Assembly: GCF_013373865.1 (NCBI RefSeq)
Contig: NC_050473.1
Location: forward strand, 22,699,252-22,763,251
Length of the DNA: 64,000 nucleotides
From: Monomorium pharaonis
Taxonomy: Eukaryota; Arthropoda; Insecta; Hymenoptera; Formicidae
Reading direction: 5' to 3'
In this document: positions 22,820 through 32,411 of the stretch, one piece after another
How positions within the stretch are numbered: the first letter of the stretch is position 1
Layout: every line of letters starts with the position of its first letter
The notes under the pieces: generated by a model
The model's input: only the letters and a program-made list of their open reading frames with translations
Told to the model about the DNA's origin: nothing
Database searches by the model: none
Translations under genes and position numbers: made by a program

Positions 22820-24792
22820 ATAAGTTCATGTAAATATTATGATATTCATGTAGAGTTTGTTACGACGAAAGAACCGCGTCATAAACATGTTATATATTTT
22901 ATTAAAGTATTTCTTATATATTTGTCTACAACAAGTGTCGCGACAGCGAGCGGCGCACTGCGAGCGCAACAGCGCATGTATTATATTTGTATTTTCATAC
23001 GACGACACGTAAATGTCAGGATTCGCGATAAGACGCGATAATTATATTCTGTTCGTTAGTTTGCATGTTAATAAACGCATAGAGCCCGATTACAACACTC
23101 AATCCCGATAAACGCTGAGCCGTGCGAGCGTGCGTGAGAGAGAGAGAGAGAGTGAGTGGCGAGCGTGCATGCATATATTATTTTAGTTATGTATTTTGCG
23201 TTAAACGGCATAGCCGTAAATAAAGATTTATAAGTTGCATGTTATTAAACATATATATATTTCATAATTATTTGTCACATTCCGAGAACATCGCTATTAA
23301 GCATTCGTACTCTCATTTAAACAGAGACAGATAGAACCAGGGACCGCGAGCGGCTTAAGACCCCTGAGAAGCAGGCAACCGGCTCGACGTACTTTGACAG
23401 GTTGAGGTTAGGTTGCCCATGGACATACATACGCGACACGATAAACATGTACGCGAGACGCATTAATCGAGAGATTACGCTCGAGATTCCCCAAACAATA
23501 GTCCTATACTTTAACATCCGATGGTGGGATATCATTTACCACCTATTTATAACAATTACGATATCGGAAGGACCGGAGGGAATCGCGACCGTTCTCTGGC
23601 AAGTCTACGATGCTACGGCAAGCGATTCGGAACGCTTTGCATAAACAACGCGTGATTCCGCGTTAATTATTATATTTCATTAAGCATTAAGTGACGCTTA
23701 AGGCGCGTTCACTTTGTGAGTGACACAGGTCCGTAATTTTGTATAACACGCACATCGCTGAAGTCGAGTGCGAATATTCTTTTCATTTTATATTCTTCTA
23801 TGCCGAATTAGGCAATTCATTTAATTAAAAGCGATCATTAATCGTTTTTAGGACCTTAAGCCCTAAGGGCAGTCCGTGTGAACGGACCTGTGCCACCAAT
23901 AGCGTTGCGACATTAATCGCTCAGCGCTGTGGATTCTCCGCGCGATGCGCATGCGGCACCACAGCGTGCGAGCAAGACCCCGAGCAGGAATGAGTGAGAT
24001 ACCATTCGATGCTCCCCGATTGGCGACAGACCACAGCCTGACAACAACAAGCCAATCGGGGTGCACCGAGTGGTAGGGATGCATGCGAACGAGCGGCTCA
24101 GCGTCCCGATGCTAAAAAAGTCTGCAACGGGATCTCAAGGGAGACGGACGTGCGTGCGTGTACGTTTTCCCGCGCGATCTTGTTAACGTACAATACGTAA
24201 TTAGTGCACAGGCAATAACGGGCGCGACTAATTAGTGTTTGCGATACCACCCGCGAGCCTTGCCAGCAGATTCTTTCCGCGCTGAGAATAATCGCGAGCG
24301 CGTAATAAAATCGCGAAGTCGAAGCACGCTATGCGAGAGGCGTCGCTTAGACAATAGAATCGCGACACACGCGTGGGCGATTACGCCGCAGTGTGAATGT
24401 GTGCGCGAGTGAGCATTATAATAAACCGAGTTGAGTGATAATTCCTAGCAGCCTTAATTATTCGTGCGACCCAAATTCCTATCCTGGGTGAGTTACTCAT
24501 AGTGGCGGGAGATTGCGTCATCCGACGCGCACCACGTAACGAGGCGTCCCAGAGGATTCAACGCGGGGGTCCCAGCCGAGTTCGAGCGGACGAAACAACA
24601 AGGGCTTCCGCATTCCAAAGCCGTGTAGGCGAACTTCTACGTCCGGCCGAAGGATCGAGAGGGCCGTGACCACACCCTGGCGGCGGGGCTGTACACCGAC
24701 CTGGCGACCGTGTAAAGTAAGGAATCTTCGGAAATCTTAAGATCCGCTAGGATTTTTATGATTCTGTGAGCATGTTCGGTCACAACGTAACA

Positions 24793-25950
24793 TATTTATC
24801 AAATGAAAACAGACTATCAAGAGTTGATAAATCTAGAAAAGGCTTTAACTTCTGATGACGTCGATACATTAAATAAAATTATAACTTTAGCAACAGAACA
24901 ATCAAATGTACAAACATCTTCAGATTTTGATTAATTTGAGTGATGATGATATTATTTCTAAATATAATAAAGCATTTAAAGCATTTACTAAAGCGTTGTT
25001 TGGTTACACCTCGACAAATTTGTGTTTCATGTGAAAAACTGTTACAAAAGAAGTGTGTCTGAAATTAGTAAGGTTAAAGCACAATTAGATATATCAATTT
25101 GGAGAGATTTAATAACACATAAAAATCAGAATATTAATCCGCAATACATATGTTTTCATTGCCAAAGGAAATTTTGTAACGGTTTAATGCCTGCTTATTG
25201 TGTTTTAAATAATTTATTTATATAAGATGTTCCTGAAGTAATATCGTCTTTAAATTCATTCGAAAAAATGTTTATACAAAGAGTTAAAGCATTTTAAAGT
25301 ATTGTTAAAATGGAAAATGTGATAAATAAAAAGTTGCCTCAAAGACAGATGATACAGAAAGTAAAAGGTAGAACATTTCATTTACCATTACCATTAGAAC
25401 AAACAATGAACAAAATATGTTCAAATACTGATAAATAAAAATATGAAGTTGTATATTTTAGTTAGGGGTATTCCGACAAAATATAAAATTATTTGGGAAG
25501 AAATGATTAATTTTAAAAAAATATTCGATGCTTTTATATGGTTAAAACATAACAATCATCTTTACAAAAATATTATACTGCGACAGACTTACAATGGATT
25601 ATGTTTGAAAAAAATATACCTTTTTTGGAATAAAAGAGATAAACAGTGATACTGAATTTGTATCGGATGACGATGATACATTAATAAATTATAAAATTGA
25701 AATGCGAGAAAACGTAATTCAGAAGCAATTATTATAAAACATCAAGGTGAGGCTATGATAACTCAAGTTACTGATGACAATGATAGTTATTACGAACAGT
25801 GTACTATTTATCCTTTATATAAAAGAAATCACGTGAAAGTGCTACCGCTTTATATTAAATGTTAAAAGTTCAAGAATTACCATTGAATAATCTTTAGATC
25901 TGTTATGTTTTCCAGATTTATACCCCTTTGGTGTTAATGGACAACATGAA
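24793..25950 (+). pseudogene. Helitron-like ORF: DUF6570 region
   Basis: The frame continues across the 5.5 kb insertion as MKTDYQELINLEKALTSDDV, then LPQRQMIQKVKGRTFHLPLP and LPLEQTMNKIC. MPAYCVLNNLF, DVPEVISSL and ILVRGIPTKYKIIWEE are readable in shifted frames. It ends in DLYPFGVNGQHE at 25950. PAYCVLNNLF followed by a VPE motif is the signature I recall for DUF6570 of Helitron-like elements. Numerous stops and shifts are present. Confidence 0.65.
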
Positions 25951-26199
25951 TGTGGCGGTCTTGTAGTTCGCTCGCAGAGGAATAGGTCGGTCTCGGAGAA
26001 AAGTATACGGTGGTTCCTTTAAATATATAATTTATTCTAACTTATATGTTTGTACAAAATAGCTTTATGTTTGTGTTAATTTATTGGCCCTGACAAGGGC
26101 CGTTGTGTAAAGCCTTAAGCCTGGCGTGGCTTCCACGCTATTGGTGGAAAGATCTTTGTCACTCCGCCTATGTTGTTGTTCAGGTCTAGCGACAGAGTA

Positions 26200-26605
26200 G
26201 ATGTTATCTCCGAAATTGGACGACTGCTTTCCTCCTTTTCTTCTCTTCCTTGGAAGAGCGTTTCTTGCTCTTCTTCTTCTGGGAGGCGCGTTCCTTTCCG
26301 CGGTGGCTGTCCTTTGGTTTGTTGCGGGATTGGCCGCTTTCCGTAGGATCTTTTGGTTACTCGGCGCTATCGTTCACGCTACTTGTGTACTGGGTACCGT
26401 GGTCGCAGGTATTGGTTCGTTCTGTCTGTGTAGCTCTCGCTTCCAAGGTAACTTCCACCTCGGTCTGTGTACCCTGTGTCGTGGTTTCCTTGGCAAGGCT
26501 TTCTAGCAGGTCCGGTAGCAGATACCTCGGTAATGTATATCGCCAGATCCTCGGGTCGTTGACAGCCAATAATACCCTCGGAGGCCTGGTGCGCCTGAGT
26601 GGCAA
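26200..26605 (-). pseudogene. TQT-motif ORF fragment of a retroelement
   Basis: The minus-strand frame reads VNDPRIWRYTLPRYLLPDLL, then TTQGTQTEVEV, ARATQTERTN and CDHGTQYTSS. After one stop it continues into a Lys-rich tail (RASQKKKSKKRSS). The repeated GTQT/ATQT motifs and the DPR-LLESL block faintly resemble the ORF at 54145-55155 (ADPRTF...RLLDSI, three VGTQT-like motifs), though in a different order. Function unknown. Confidence 0.4.
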
Positions 26606-26850
26606 GACTTCCGCTGTCGCGGGTTTCCACGGCGTTTCACTGGTCGCCAGCGTGACCGTCGTACTATTATACGAGAGACAGGTATCGTCTTCGTAACGAA
26701 AAGCAGATTCGAGGCGAGTAACGCAAAGAGTGGCTCATCCGTCTTCTCGCGCTCCTTATAATGCCTGGAAGTTGTCATCTTACTCCTGAGATAAGATGGT
26801 CTCTGGTAGCGTCCACGCGTACTTCTCTTTCCTTACTGTCATAATTCTTA

Positions 26851-26985
26851 CAGTGTTCGCCGGTTTGCGCGGTTGCTAGGCGCTAGTTTTTTCCTTACAG
26901 TGTCAACCGGGTTGCGTGGCTGTTAGGCGCTAGCTTTTTCTTACCACGTCAGCCGGGTTGCGCGGCTGTTAGGCGCTTGGTGTGG
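26851..26985 (+). repeat. Three tandem ~46 bp repeats
   Basis: Units beginning near 26851, 26897 and 26943 each contain CCGG(G/T)TTGCG(C/T)GG followed by TAGGCGCTAG or TAGGCGCTTG. Confidence 0.75.
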
Positions 26986-27010
26986 CGATTAATGGTTTTG
27001 TGTCGCCAAA

Positions 27011-27379
27011 ATGAAAGTAGACAAATTAAACTTTATGACCATGAATTTATTAAATGTCGTTTAACTTCTAAACATCCGCAATATAGATTAAATCAATAAT
27101 ATTTATTTTATTTATTAAACGATGCGAATAATCAATTAAAGCGTGGTATTTATCATAAGTTGAATATAACTAATTTGCGAGATCGTTATACGGCTTCAGA
27201 ATATTTACAAGCAATGCAAAAAGAATTATTACAGTCTGACTTAAACACAATATTTTCTCTTTTAAGAAATACAGAGCAATATTGGCGTAGACCAAGAAAT
27301 GAATTAAATTGTATGATACAAAATTACGGGCAAAATTACCTGCAGTATGGTTTTTAACATTGAGTTCTGGTGAATGGAT
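27011..27379 (+). pseudogene. Helitron Rep N-terminal region
   Basis: The frame reads RQIKLYDHEFIKCRLTSKHP, one TAA, YLFYLLNDAN, then ITNLRDRYTASEYLQAMQ, LNTIFSLLRNTEQYWRRPRN and (after a shift) LPAVWFLTLSSGEWM. This is the Helitron_like_N region as I recall it. It is cut at 27380 by a foldback element, and about 50 residues are missing before the similarity resumes at 30536. Confidence 0.65.
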
Positions 27380-27475
27380 GAGTGAGTCCCAGATACGCAC
27401 AGTAATAAACGGACACAGACCAAATGCGCACGGACCAAATGCGCACAGTTGCAAACCTATGTAGTGCAGAGAATG

Positions 27476-27533
<58 letters not shown>

Positions 27534-27799
27534 GCACACACACGGGGGGTGTAAGGGGGCTTTGCCCCCCTCTCCCGCACCCACCCCGTCGGTAGAGGTG
27601 CCCGAAAAGTCGCAACCCATGTGGTAAGTTTGTAGGTTACTGTGTCCGTTTGGTCTGTGCGCATTTGGTCCGTGCGAATTTGGTCCGTGTGTATCTGGTC
27701 CGTGCGCATTTGGTCTGTGCGCATTTGGTCTGTGCACATTTGGTCTGTGCGCATTTGGTCTGTGTCCGTTTCACTCAGCCTGCTGTGTCTGTTTATTAC
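27380..27799. mobile_element. Foldback element, copy 1 (right end truncated)
   Basis: The left end GAGTGAGTCCCAGATACGCAC is the same as that of the full copy at 33063. Inside are GGACACAG and ACCAAATGCGCAC words, a (CA)n/(CG)n tract (27481-27542), a GGGGGGTG core and the reverse-complement words (GTCCGTTTGGTCTGTGCGCA). The copy ends at TTTATTAC without the expected outer terminus. The long ORFs across it are repeat artefacts. Confidence 0.75.
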
Positions 27800-28404
27800 C
27801 CCTATAACCATTTCTGCTGTGACAAATGTTGGCAACAGATTCTGTTGCCAAAAAGGCGACAAATGAGAAACATATCTTGTCATTGCAAACACTATTAGCA
27901 GATATTTAGCAAATATTTAGCAACGTCTGTCATCAGAATATATGACAAAATAATAGTGAACTGCGGGCAGATTTATTAAAAGTATTGATAACAGATTGAC
28001 GACAAACACCAAAGTGCAAACAATGTCAGCAAATTGCCTGTAGAAATGGAACAACATTTGTGTGTCAAAGAACGCGACAGATTGATACCAGAAATGCAGC
28101 AGATCTATCGAAATGTCAAATTGGCAATAAAAAGTGCGGCACCGTCGATAGGCGGCTTATTTTCTCGGGAGTAAAATGCAGTCAACTCGCTACATAAAGA
28201 CCACTCGCAGCGCGAAGGTAAACAAAAATTATCTTCCTTCGCTGCGCCTGCGGAAGAGTCCGATGTGGCGGAGGACCGCCACATTATACTTTTATGATAC
28301 AGAACTGGTAGTATTTTCATTTTTTTGGAATGAGATTTAACTACAAAGAAATTTAATGAAATTAATTGCACCTAGAATAGATAATATACCTGCGATATAA
28401 AGGG
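27800..28404. other. Repeat-like DNA built of ACAAAT/AACAGAT words
   Basis: CAACAGATTCTGTTGCCA and related words recur here and again at 30170-30535, suggesting one MITE-like sequence later split by the 28405-30165 element. A small palindrome TGTGGCGGAGGACCGCCACA lies near 28264. No gene seen. Confidence 0.35.
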
Positions 28405-30165
28405 TGTTGTGAGTGCGCGACACTCACACAAACTTTACTTGTAATAACGATAAGGGTGTCGAGTGACACCTCGCGCGACGACACCGTCCGGCCTTGCTAC
28501 CGGGCATCGCACCGGCCTTCACACCGGACATCACACCGAGCTACATATCCGGTTACTCATTTTGCCACCCGAAATCTCCTGATTTCCGGTGGAATGCGCC
28601 TAGCTAGCAATTGCTGGCTAAGCTAGTGCACGGGCCAAAGGCCCGTGACCGCGAGTGACATCCCTTGGTAACAAGCCGAAAGGCTGAGTATATAAAGACC
28701 GCGGAAAGAGAACGAGTGGGCTCATAATCAATAATAATAGCGACGAGTATATGTCGCTCGTCGAATCTACAAACTAGACGTAGTAACACATCTTTCGGGT
28801 TCGCTAACGAAAACTGTAAAGGAAGAACAAATATATATCTCTTGTTATTAACTCTCGGCATTATCTTTTGGAAACCTGATCCCGAGGAGTCATCGGCAGC
28901 GGTCCCGCACTGTATCCCGAGACCAGGGATACAACAAATTGGTGGCAGCGGTGGGATTCACTGCCGAAAAATACCGAAAAGGAAAAAACGCTCCCTAACG
29001 GACTCAGCGCACAGAAGAAAACCGCCGAAGAGAAACATTAAAGCCAGGGCGACAATTCACCCGAGGCGCAACGAAGCCGACCTGCTGATTCTCCGAGACA
29101 AGGAAGGAAGGTAGCACCGGACAACAGCGATAGCAGTGTTATCTAAGACGACACCGACCTACCGCAACGTGACGCACCAGCCACAAGCAGCTGAGCGACG
29201 GACAACATGCGGCGATACATCGCGGTAATGTAAGTCCACGAAACTATTTTGTATACCAAAAAACTTTTGTAATAAAAACGACACGCGAACCCGAATTGAT
29301 TAGACCCCCGGTAACACTATTACCGAAACGCGTACTAACGATAGCAAATGTCCGACGACAATAGCACACCGATAAGAAACGAATCGTGGCTATTCAGTAG
29401 AGCGGCGGCGCGATCCATACACTATCGCGAGTTAGAACTAGCGTGGCGAGCGGCACAGGCCCTCCGTGAGGATCGAGATAACGATCGCAGGGCCTTAGGG
29501 CGTCTCCTAGACGGCGATAGCGAGCTACCCGAGCACGTCCTACGTGAGCGAGAATTTCCTTTCGGGGCCCTCGACGCCAGTTTATTTTCCAACAACGCAG
29601 TTGACGTAACACTACGGGACCGTGTGGACAGACGGACGAGACCGTACGTTAGTCGCACTCCAAGCCGCGTATCTTCACGAGGTGAATTCTCACTGATCTC
29701 GTACGATTCCGATATCTTTAACCCTGAAGAAATTTTCGAGAGATTCGAAATGAGTACCAACGAACAAGCTCAACCCTCGGGAACTCAACAATCAGAGGCT
29801 CAACATTTCATAGCCGACGCAGAGCGGGAACTTCAAGAAATACACCACGAAATCCGCGAAAACACAGTTGCACGAGCCGCACCGCCCAACGCAGCGCAAG
29901 AAAGAGACAATGACGTCCGAGACACTCTGCGCACGGTGATCCAAGAATTACGTCGGTTACAAACAGACATAGACGCCGTGCGAGAAACGCAAGTACACAC
30001 ACAGCGCATACATGACTATCGACCATCACAACCCAGCAGGAGAGACACAACCTACGTAGATCACGATCTCTTGTTATTAACTCTCGGCGTTATCTTTTGG
30101 AAACCTGATCCCGAGGAGACATCGACAGCGGTCCCGCATTGTATCCCGAGACCAGGGATACAACA
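28405..30165 (+). mobile_element. Deletion-derived gypsy-like element, AGGG target duplication
   Basis: The 5' LTR is 28405-28936 (TGTTGTGAGT...ATACAACA) with a TATA box at about 28688. A primer-site-like ATTGGTGGCAGCGGTGGGA follows, then a gag-like ORF. The 3' LTR is reduced to its last ~100 bp (about 30067-30165), nearly identical to 28838-28936. AGGG lies at 28401-28404 and 30166-30169. The rest of gag, all of pol and most of the 3' LTR were lost in one deletion, but both outer ends are preserved. Confidence 0.85.
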
Positions 30166-30178
30166 AGGGAGAAAATAG
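29348..30178 (+). pseudogene. gag-like ORF fused to a truncated 3' LTR
   Basis: ATG 29348 opens MSDDNSTPIRNESWLF. A charged Arg/Glu-rich helical segment follows (ELELAWRAAQALREDRDNDR), then an acidic middle and a Gln/Glu-rich coiled-coil-like region (AERELQEIHHEIRENTV). From about 30067 the frame simply reads the LTR tail, so the C-terminus is not native and no zinc knuckle is present. The position after the LTR and primer site supports gag; the residues alone do not prove it. Confidence 0.5.
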
Positions 30179-30535
30179 ATAGGTCAATTGAGGCCCCCCT
30201 ATAGGAAATATTAGATGCTAAGGAGAGGGTTGGGTAAATTATTTAATCTGTTCCTACTCCTGAATTAATAAATCTTTCCAGGAGATTGCTTACATCGATT
30301 CTCAAATAAAATTATAACTGTGATGAAAGAAGAAATGAAAAGATTCGACAAATCTGTCGCCAATCTATCATCATTTATGAATACAGATCTGTTGCATATT
30401 TGGCGCAAATCTGCTGTGAGTTTACGTTGCAACATCTGTTCTCAATTTGCTGCGTGAATTTGTCATTGTATTGCTAGTGACAGGTCTGCTCTGGTGTTGC
30501 ACCCAATTTGATATCAGGATTTTTTTATTTGTTCT

Positions 30536-31256
30536 GACGATCATCCGATTGGAGAAGTTACACATTATTCCTAACGAAGAGAATATCAATACAACATTTT
30601 TATCTGTTAATTTGAATTAAAAATGCGCCAATTATTGATGAATCTTTTATCAAAAAAGTTTCTAAATTTATTTTGCAACATGTAATTTGTAAAATACCAG
30701 ACAAAATATTTCTCCATTATTATATGAACGAGTTAATAGGTATCAACAACATAAACAACAATTATTGTCTTTGTTCTAAGAAAGTAGGACGTAAAGTTAT
30801 TCGTTTATATCGTTTCGGCTTTCCTCGACCTGTTCCAGACACGTTTACTATAAGAGATGTTCCAAATTCAATACCAGGTAGAAAACAATTAAAATCTAAA
30901 AGTAGGCTTTATGACCTTCCTCAGACAAATTTGGAGGTAAATATAAATGACTATAATTCTATTGTTCTTACTGCATGGAAAGGAAATATGGACATACAAT
31001 TTATTGGTGAAAAATCAACGTTGCTTATATTACTAAATATATAAACAAAGAAGAAAAATGTAAATTATCTGAAAAATTTCTGGATTGCAAAAATTAGAAA
31101 AATAAATCAATTGCAAGCTGTCTTTGAAATATTGGATTACGATTTTTAAATAATAGAGAATGTGGAGCTCTTGAAGCTGCTGATACACTGTTAGGTATTT
31201 CTTTGTATGGCACTAATCAAAACACGACAATAAAATGGCTGGATACGAATCAGTAG
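30536..31256 (+). pseudogene. Helitron Rep central region
   Basis: It resumes at DDHPIGEVTHY and continues, after shifts, as IDESFIKKVSKFILQHVICK, YCLCSKKVGRKVIRLYRFGF, FPRPVPDTFTIRDVP, GRKQLKSKSRLYDLP, TAWKGNMDIQFIGEKSTLL and FLNNRECGALEAADTLLG. Where the Rep HUH motif is expected the sequence reads HFY, so the second His appears lost. Coding similarity ends at about 31256 before any helicase motif. 30673-31044 is the longest open stretch. Confidence 0.65.
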
Positions 31257-31751
31257 TGCAATTTTGTAACTCGTTAAATAAATAACGACAAACACCGTTA
31301 AATATTCGTTAACGAATTTCGTAGTTTGTTCTAGCGATGGTCTAGGGAATTGTATTCTGTAAATTGCGCTAACGACTTCTTTTCGTTGCAAGGCGATAAC
31401 GACTAAAGGTGTGTTCAGATAAGAATTAGATTTCTCAACGAATGAGAATCGAAGTATTCTCCTCGATGTGACAAGAATTCGTGTGAAGTGATTCATAATT
31501 AAGGTTCAAATGTAATTAAGACTAAGGAAATAAACAAATTCATATTTAAACATGTAAGTATATATCATTATCACTAACTGGAAAACATAAATAAATAAAT
31601 AATTACAAAAACGATTAGAAAATTAATTTATTAGTGTAAATCAGTACAGAAATGATAATAAATGATGTTCATGAAATATAACCTAAAATTAAATTGTTTT
31701 GATATTTTTGACTCTATAAAAATGTAAAAATATACGATGTTTTGTATATAG
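31257..31751. other. Intergenic or intronic stretch
   Basis: Separates the Helitron end from the zeste-type exon. A 101-codon minus ORF (31191-31496) has no recognisable motif. The rest is AT-rich. Confidence 0.35.
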
Positions 31752-32280
31752 GGAACCACCAGCAAAGAAATTAAGACAAGAAAAAGCTAGTAAGCAGCAG
31801 ACTGAGACTATGATCAATTATTTAATTGTACATCCCCACGTAGCGAGTGGAAAATTTACCTCGCTGCGTGAGAAAGAAAACTTAAACGGAAGTTGGGAAG
31901 AGCTTGTTTCTCAATTAAATGCAATGGCCAAAAATGGAAAAGTGAAAGATGTGACTTCATGAAAAACTGTAAGTGCTTTGTATACATACATACATACGTA
32001 CATATATATAATAAGAGTATAATTTAATTTCGTAAATCTCTGTATATTTTTCTGTTATAGACTTAGAAGAATAATGAAACTAGAACAACAGAGAAGGTTG
32101 TTATAAACTTCGTGCGGCTCGTGCAAAAACAGGAAATGAGGCAATCGATATCCAGTTAACGTAATTGGATAAGAAGATTATGGGAATTCTGAGTTATGAT
32201 TATGCCGAAGGACTCGATGAGTGTCCGGATAATTTTCCAGAAGAAAAAGTATTATTGGCTGCGTTTCAAAATTGCTGTCA
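31752..32280 (+). pseudogene. Zeste-type Myb/SANT DNA-binding protein pseudogene
   Basis: Exon 31752-31968 (acceptor TATATAG, donor GTAAGT) encodes KKLRQEKASKQQTETMINYL...GSWEELVSQLNAMAKNG, resembling the Myb_DNA-bind_5 (zeste) fold. It ends with TGA where Trp is expected. The next exon from 32061 opens with TAG, again at a likely Trp codon, and later reads AARAKTGNEAIDIQLT, a stop, then IMGILSYDYAEGL. Several stops make it a pseudogene. Confidence 0.55.
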
Positions 32281-32411
32281 GCGCTTCTATAACTGTTCCA
32301 AAATAGCACGTTGCAGCAGTGCTGTTGACGAGAGATGACGTCATTAAATTTGTCGTCACTTTCTGCTGTGGCTGCTGTAGCTATCGAAGTGAGGCAGCTA
32401 CAGCAGGAAAG

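Larger units (their letters stand above)
19298..24792 (+). mobile_element. 5.5 kb LTR-type insertion, TATT target duplication
   Basis: It starts TGTTACG and ends CGTAACA with TATT at 19294-19297 and 24793-24796. Excising it with one TATT gives an uninterrupted Helitron frame (KRFIYQMKTDYQELINLEKA), which proves the boundaries. A TATA-like GAGTATAAAATC lies at about 20107 and AATAAACC near 24421. I could not find a second copy of either end inside, nor RT or integrase. It may be one very long solo LTR, or an LTR element with a large deletion. Two ORFs and several internal repeat arrays are noted separately. Confidence 0.75.
25951..27010 (-). mobile_element. 1.06 kb LTR-like insertion, ATGAA target duplication
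   Basis: ATGAA lies at 25946-25950 and 27011-27015. Excision with one copy rejoins the Helitron frame (GQHE/SRQIKLYDHEF). The plus-strand left end is TGTGGCGG and the right end is TGTCGCCAAA, so ends could shift by 2 nt. On the minus strand an ORF (next entry) precedes an AATAAA near 26030, suggesting minus-strand transcription. A solo LTR or the 3' end of an element is likely. Confidence 0.65.
15127..31256 (+). mobile_element. Decayed Helitron-like element broken by nested insertions
   Basis: Collinear plus-strand pieces follow the domain order I recall for large insect Helitron-like elements: Ulp1-type protease (15127-15432 and 17586-17951), basic region and linker (18243-19297), DUF6570 region (24793-25950), and Helitron Rep region (27011-27379 and 30536-31256). 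Insertions lie at 15433-17585, 17975-18241, 19298-24792, 25951-27010 and 27380-30535. Three of these restore the reading frame when removed with one target duplication. The PIF1-type helicase expected next is absent before 31.3 kb. Many stops and frameshifts show it is dead. Confidence 0.7.

Noticed and set aside
19298..24792. DNA transposon with TGTTACG inverted ends
   Set aside because: Inverted similarity extends only about 8 bp; TG...CA ends and a 4 bp duplication fit an LTR better.
26250..26696. Plus-strand 148-codon hydrophobic ORF
   Set aside because: Mirror of the minus-strand TQT-motif frame, which has better residue content and a downstream AATAAA.
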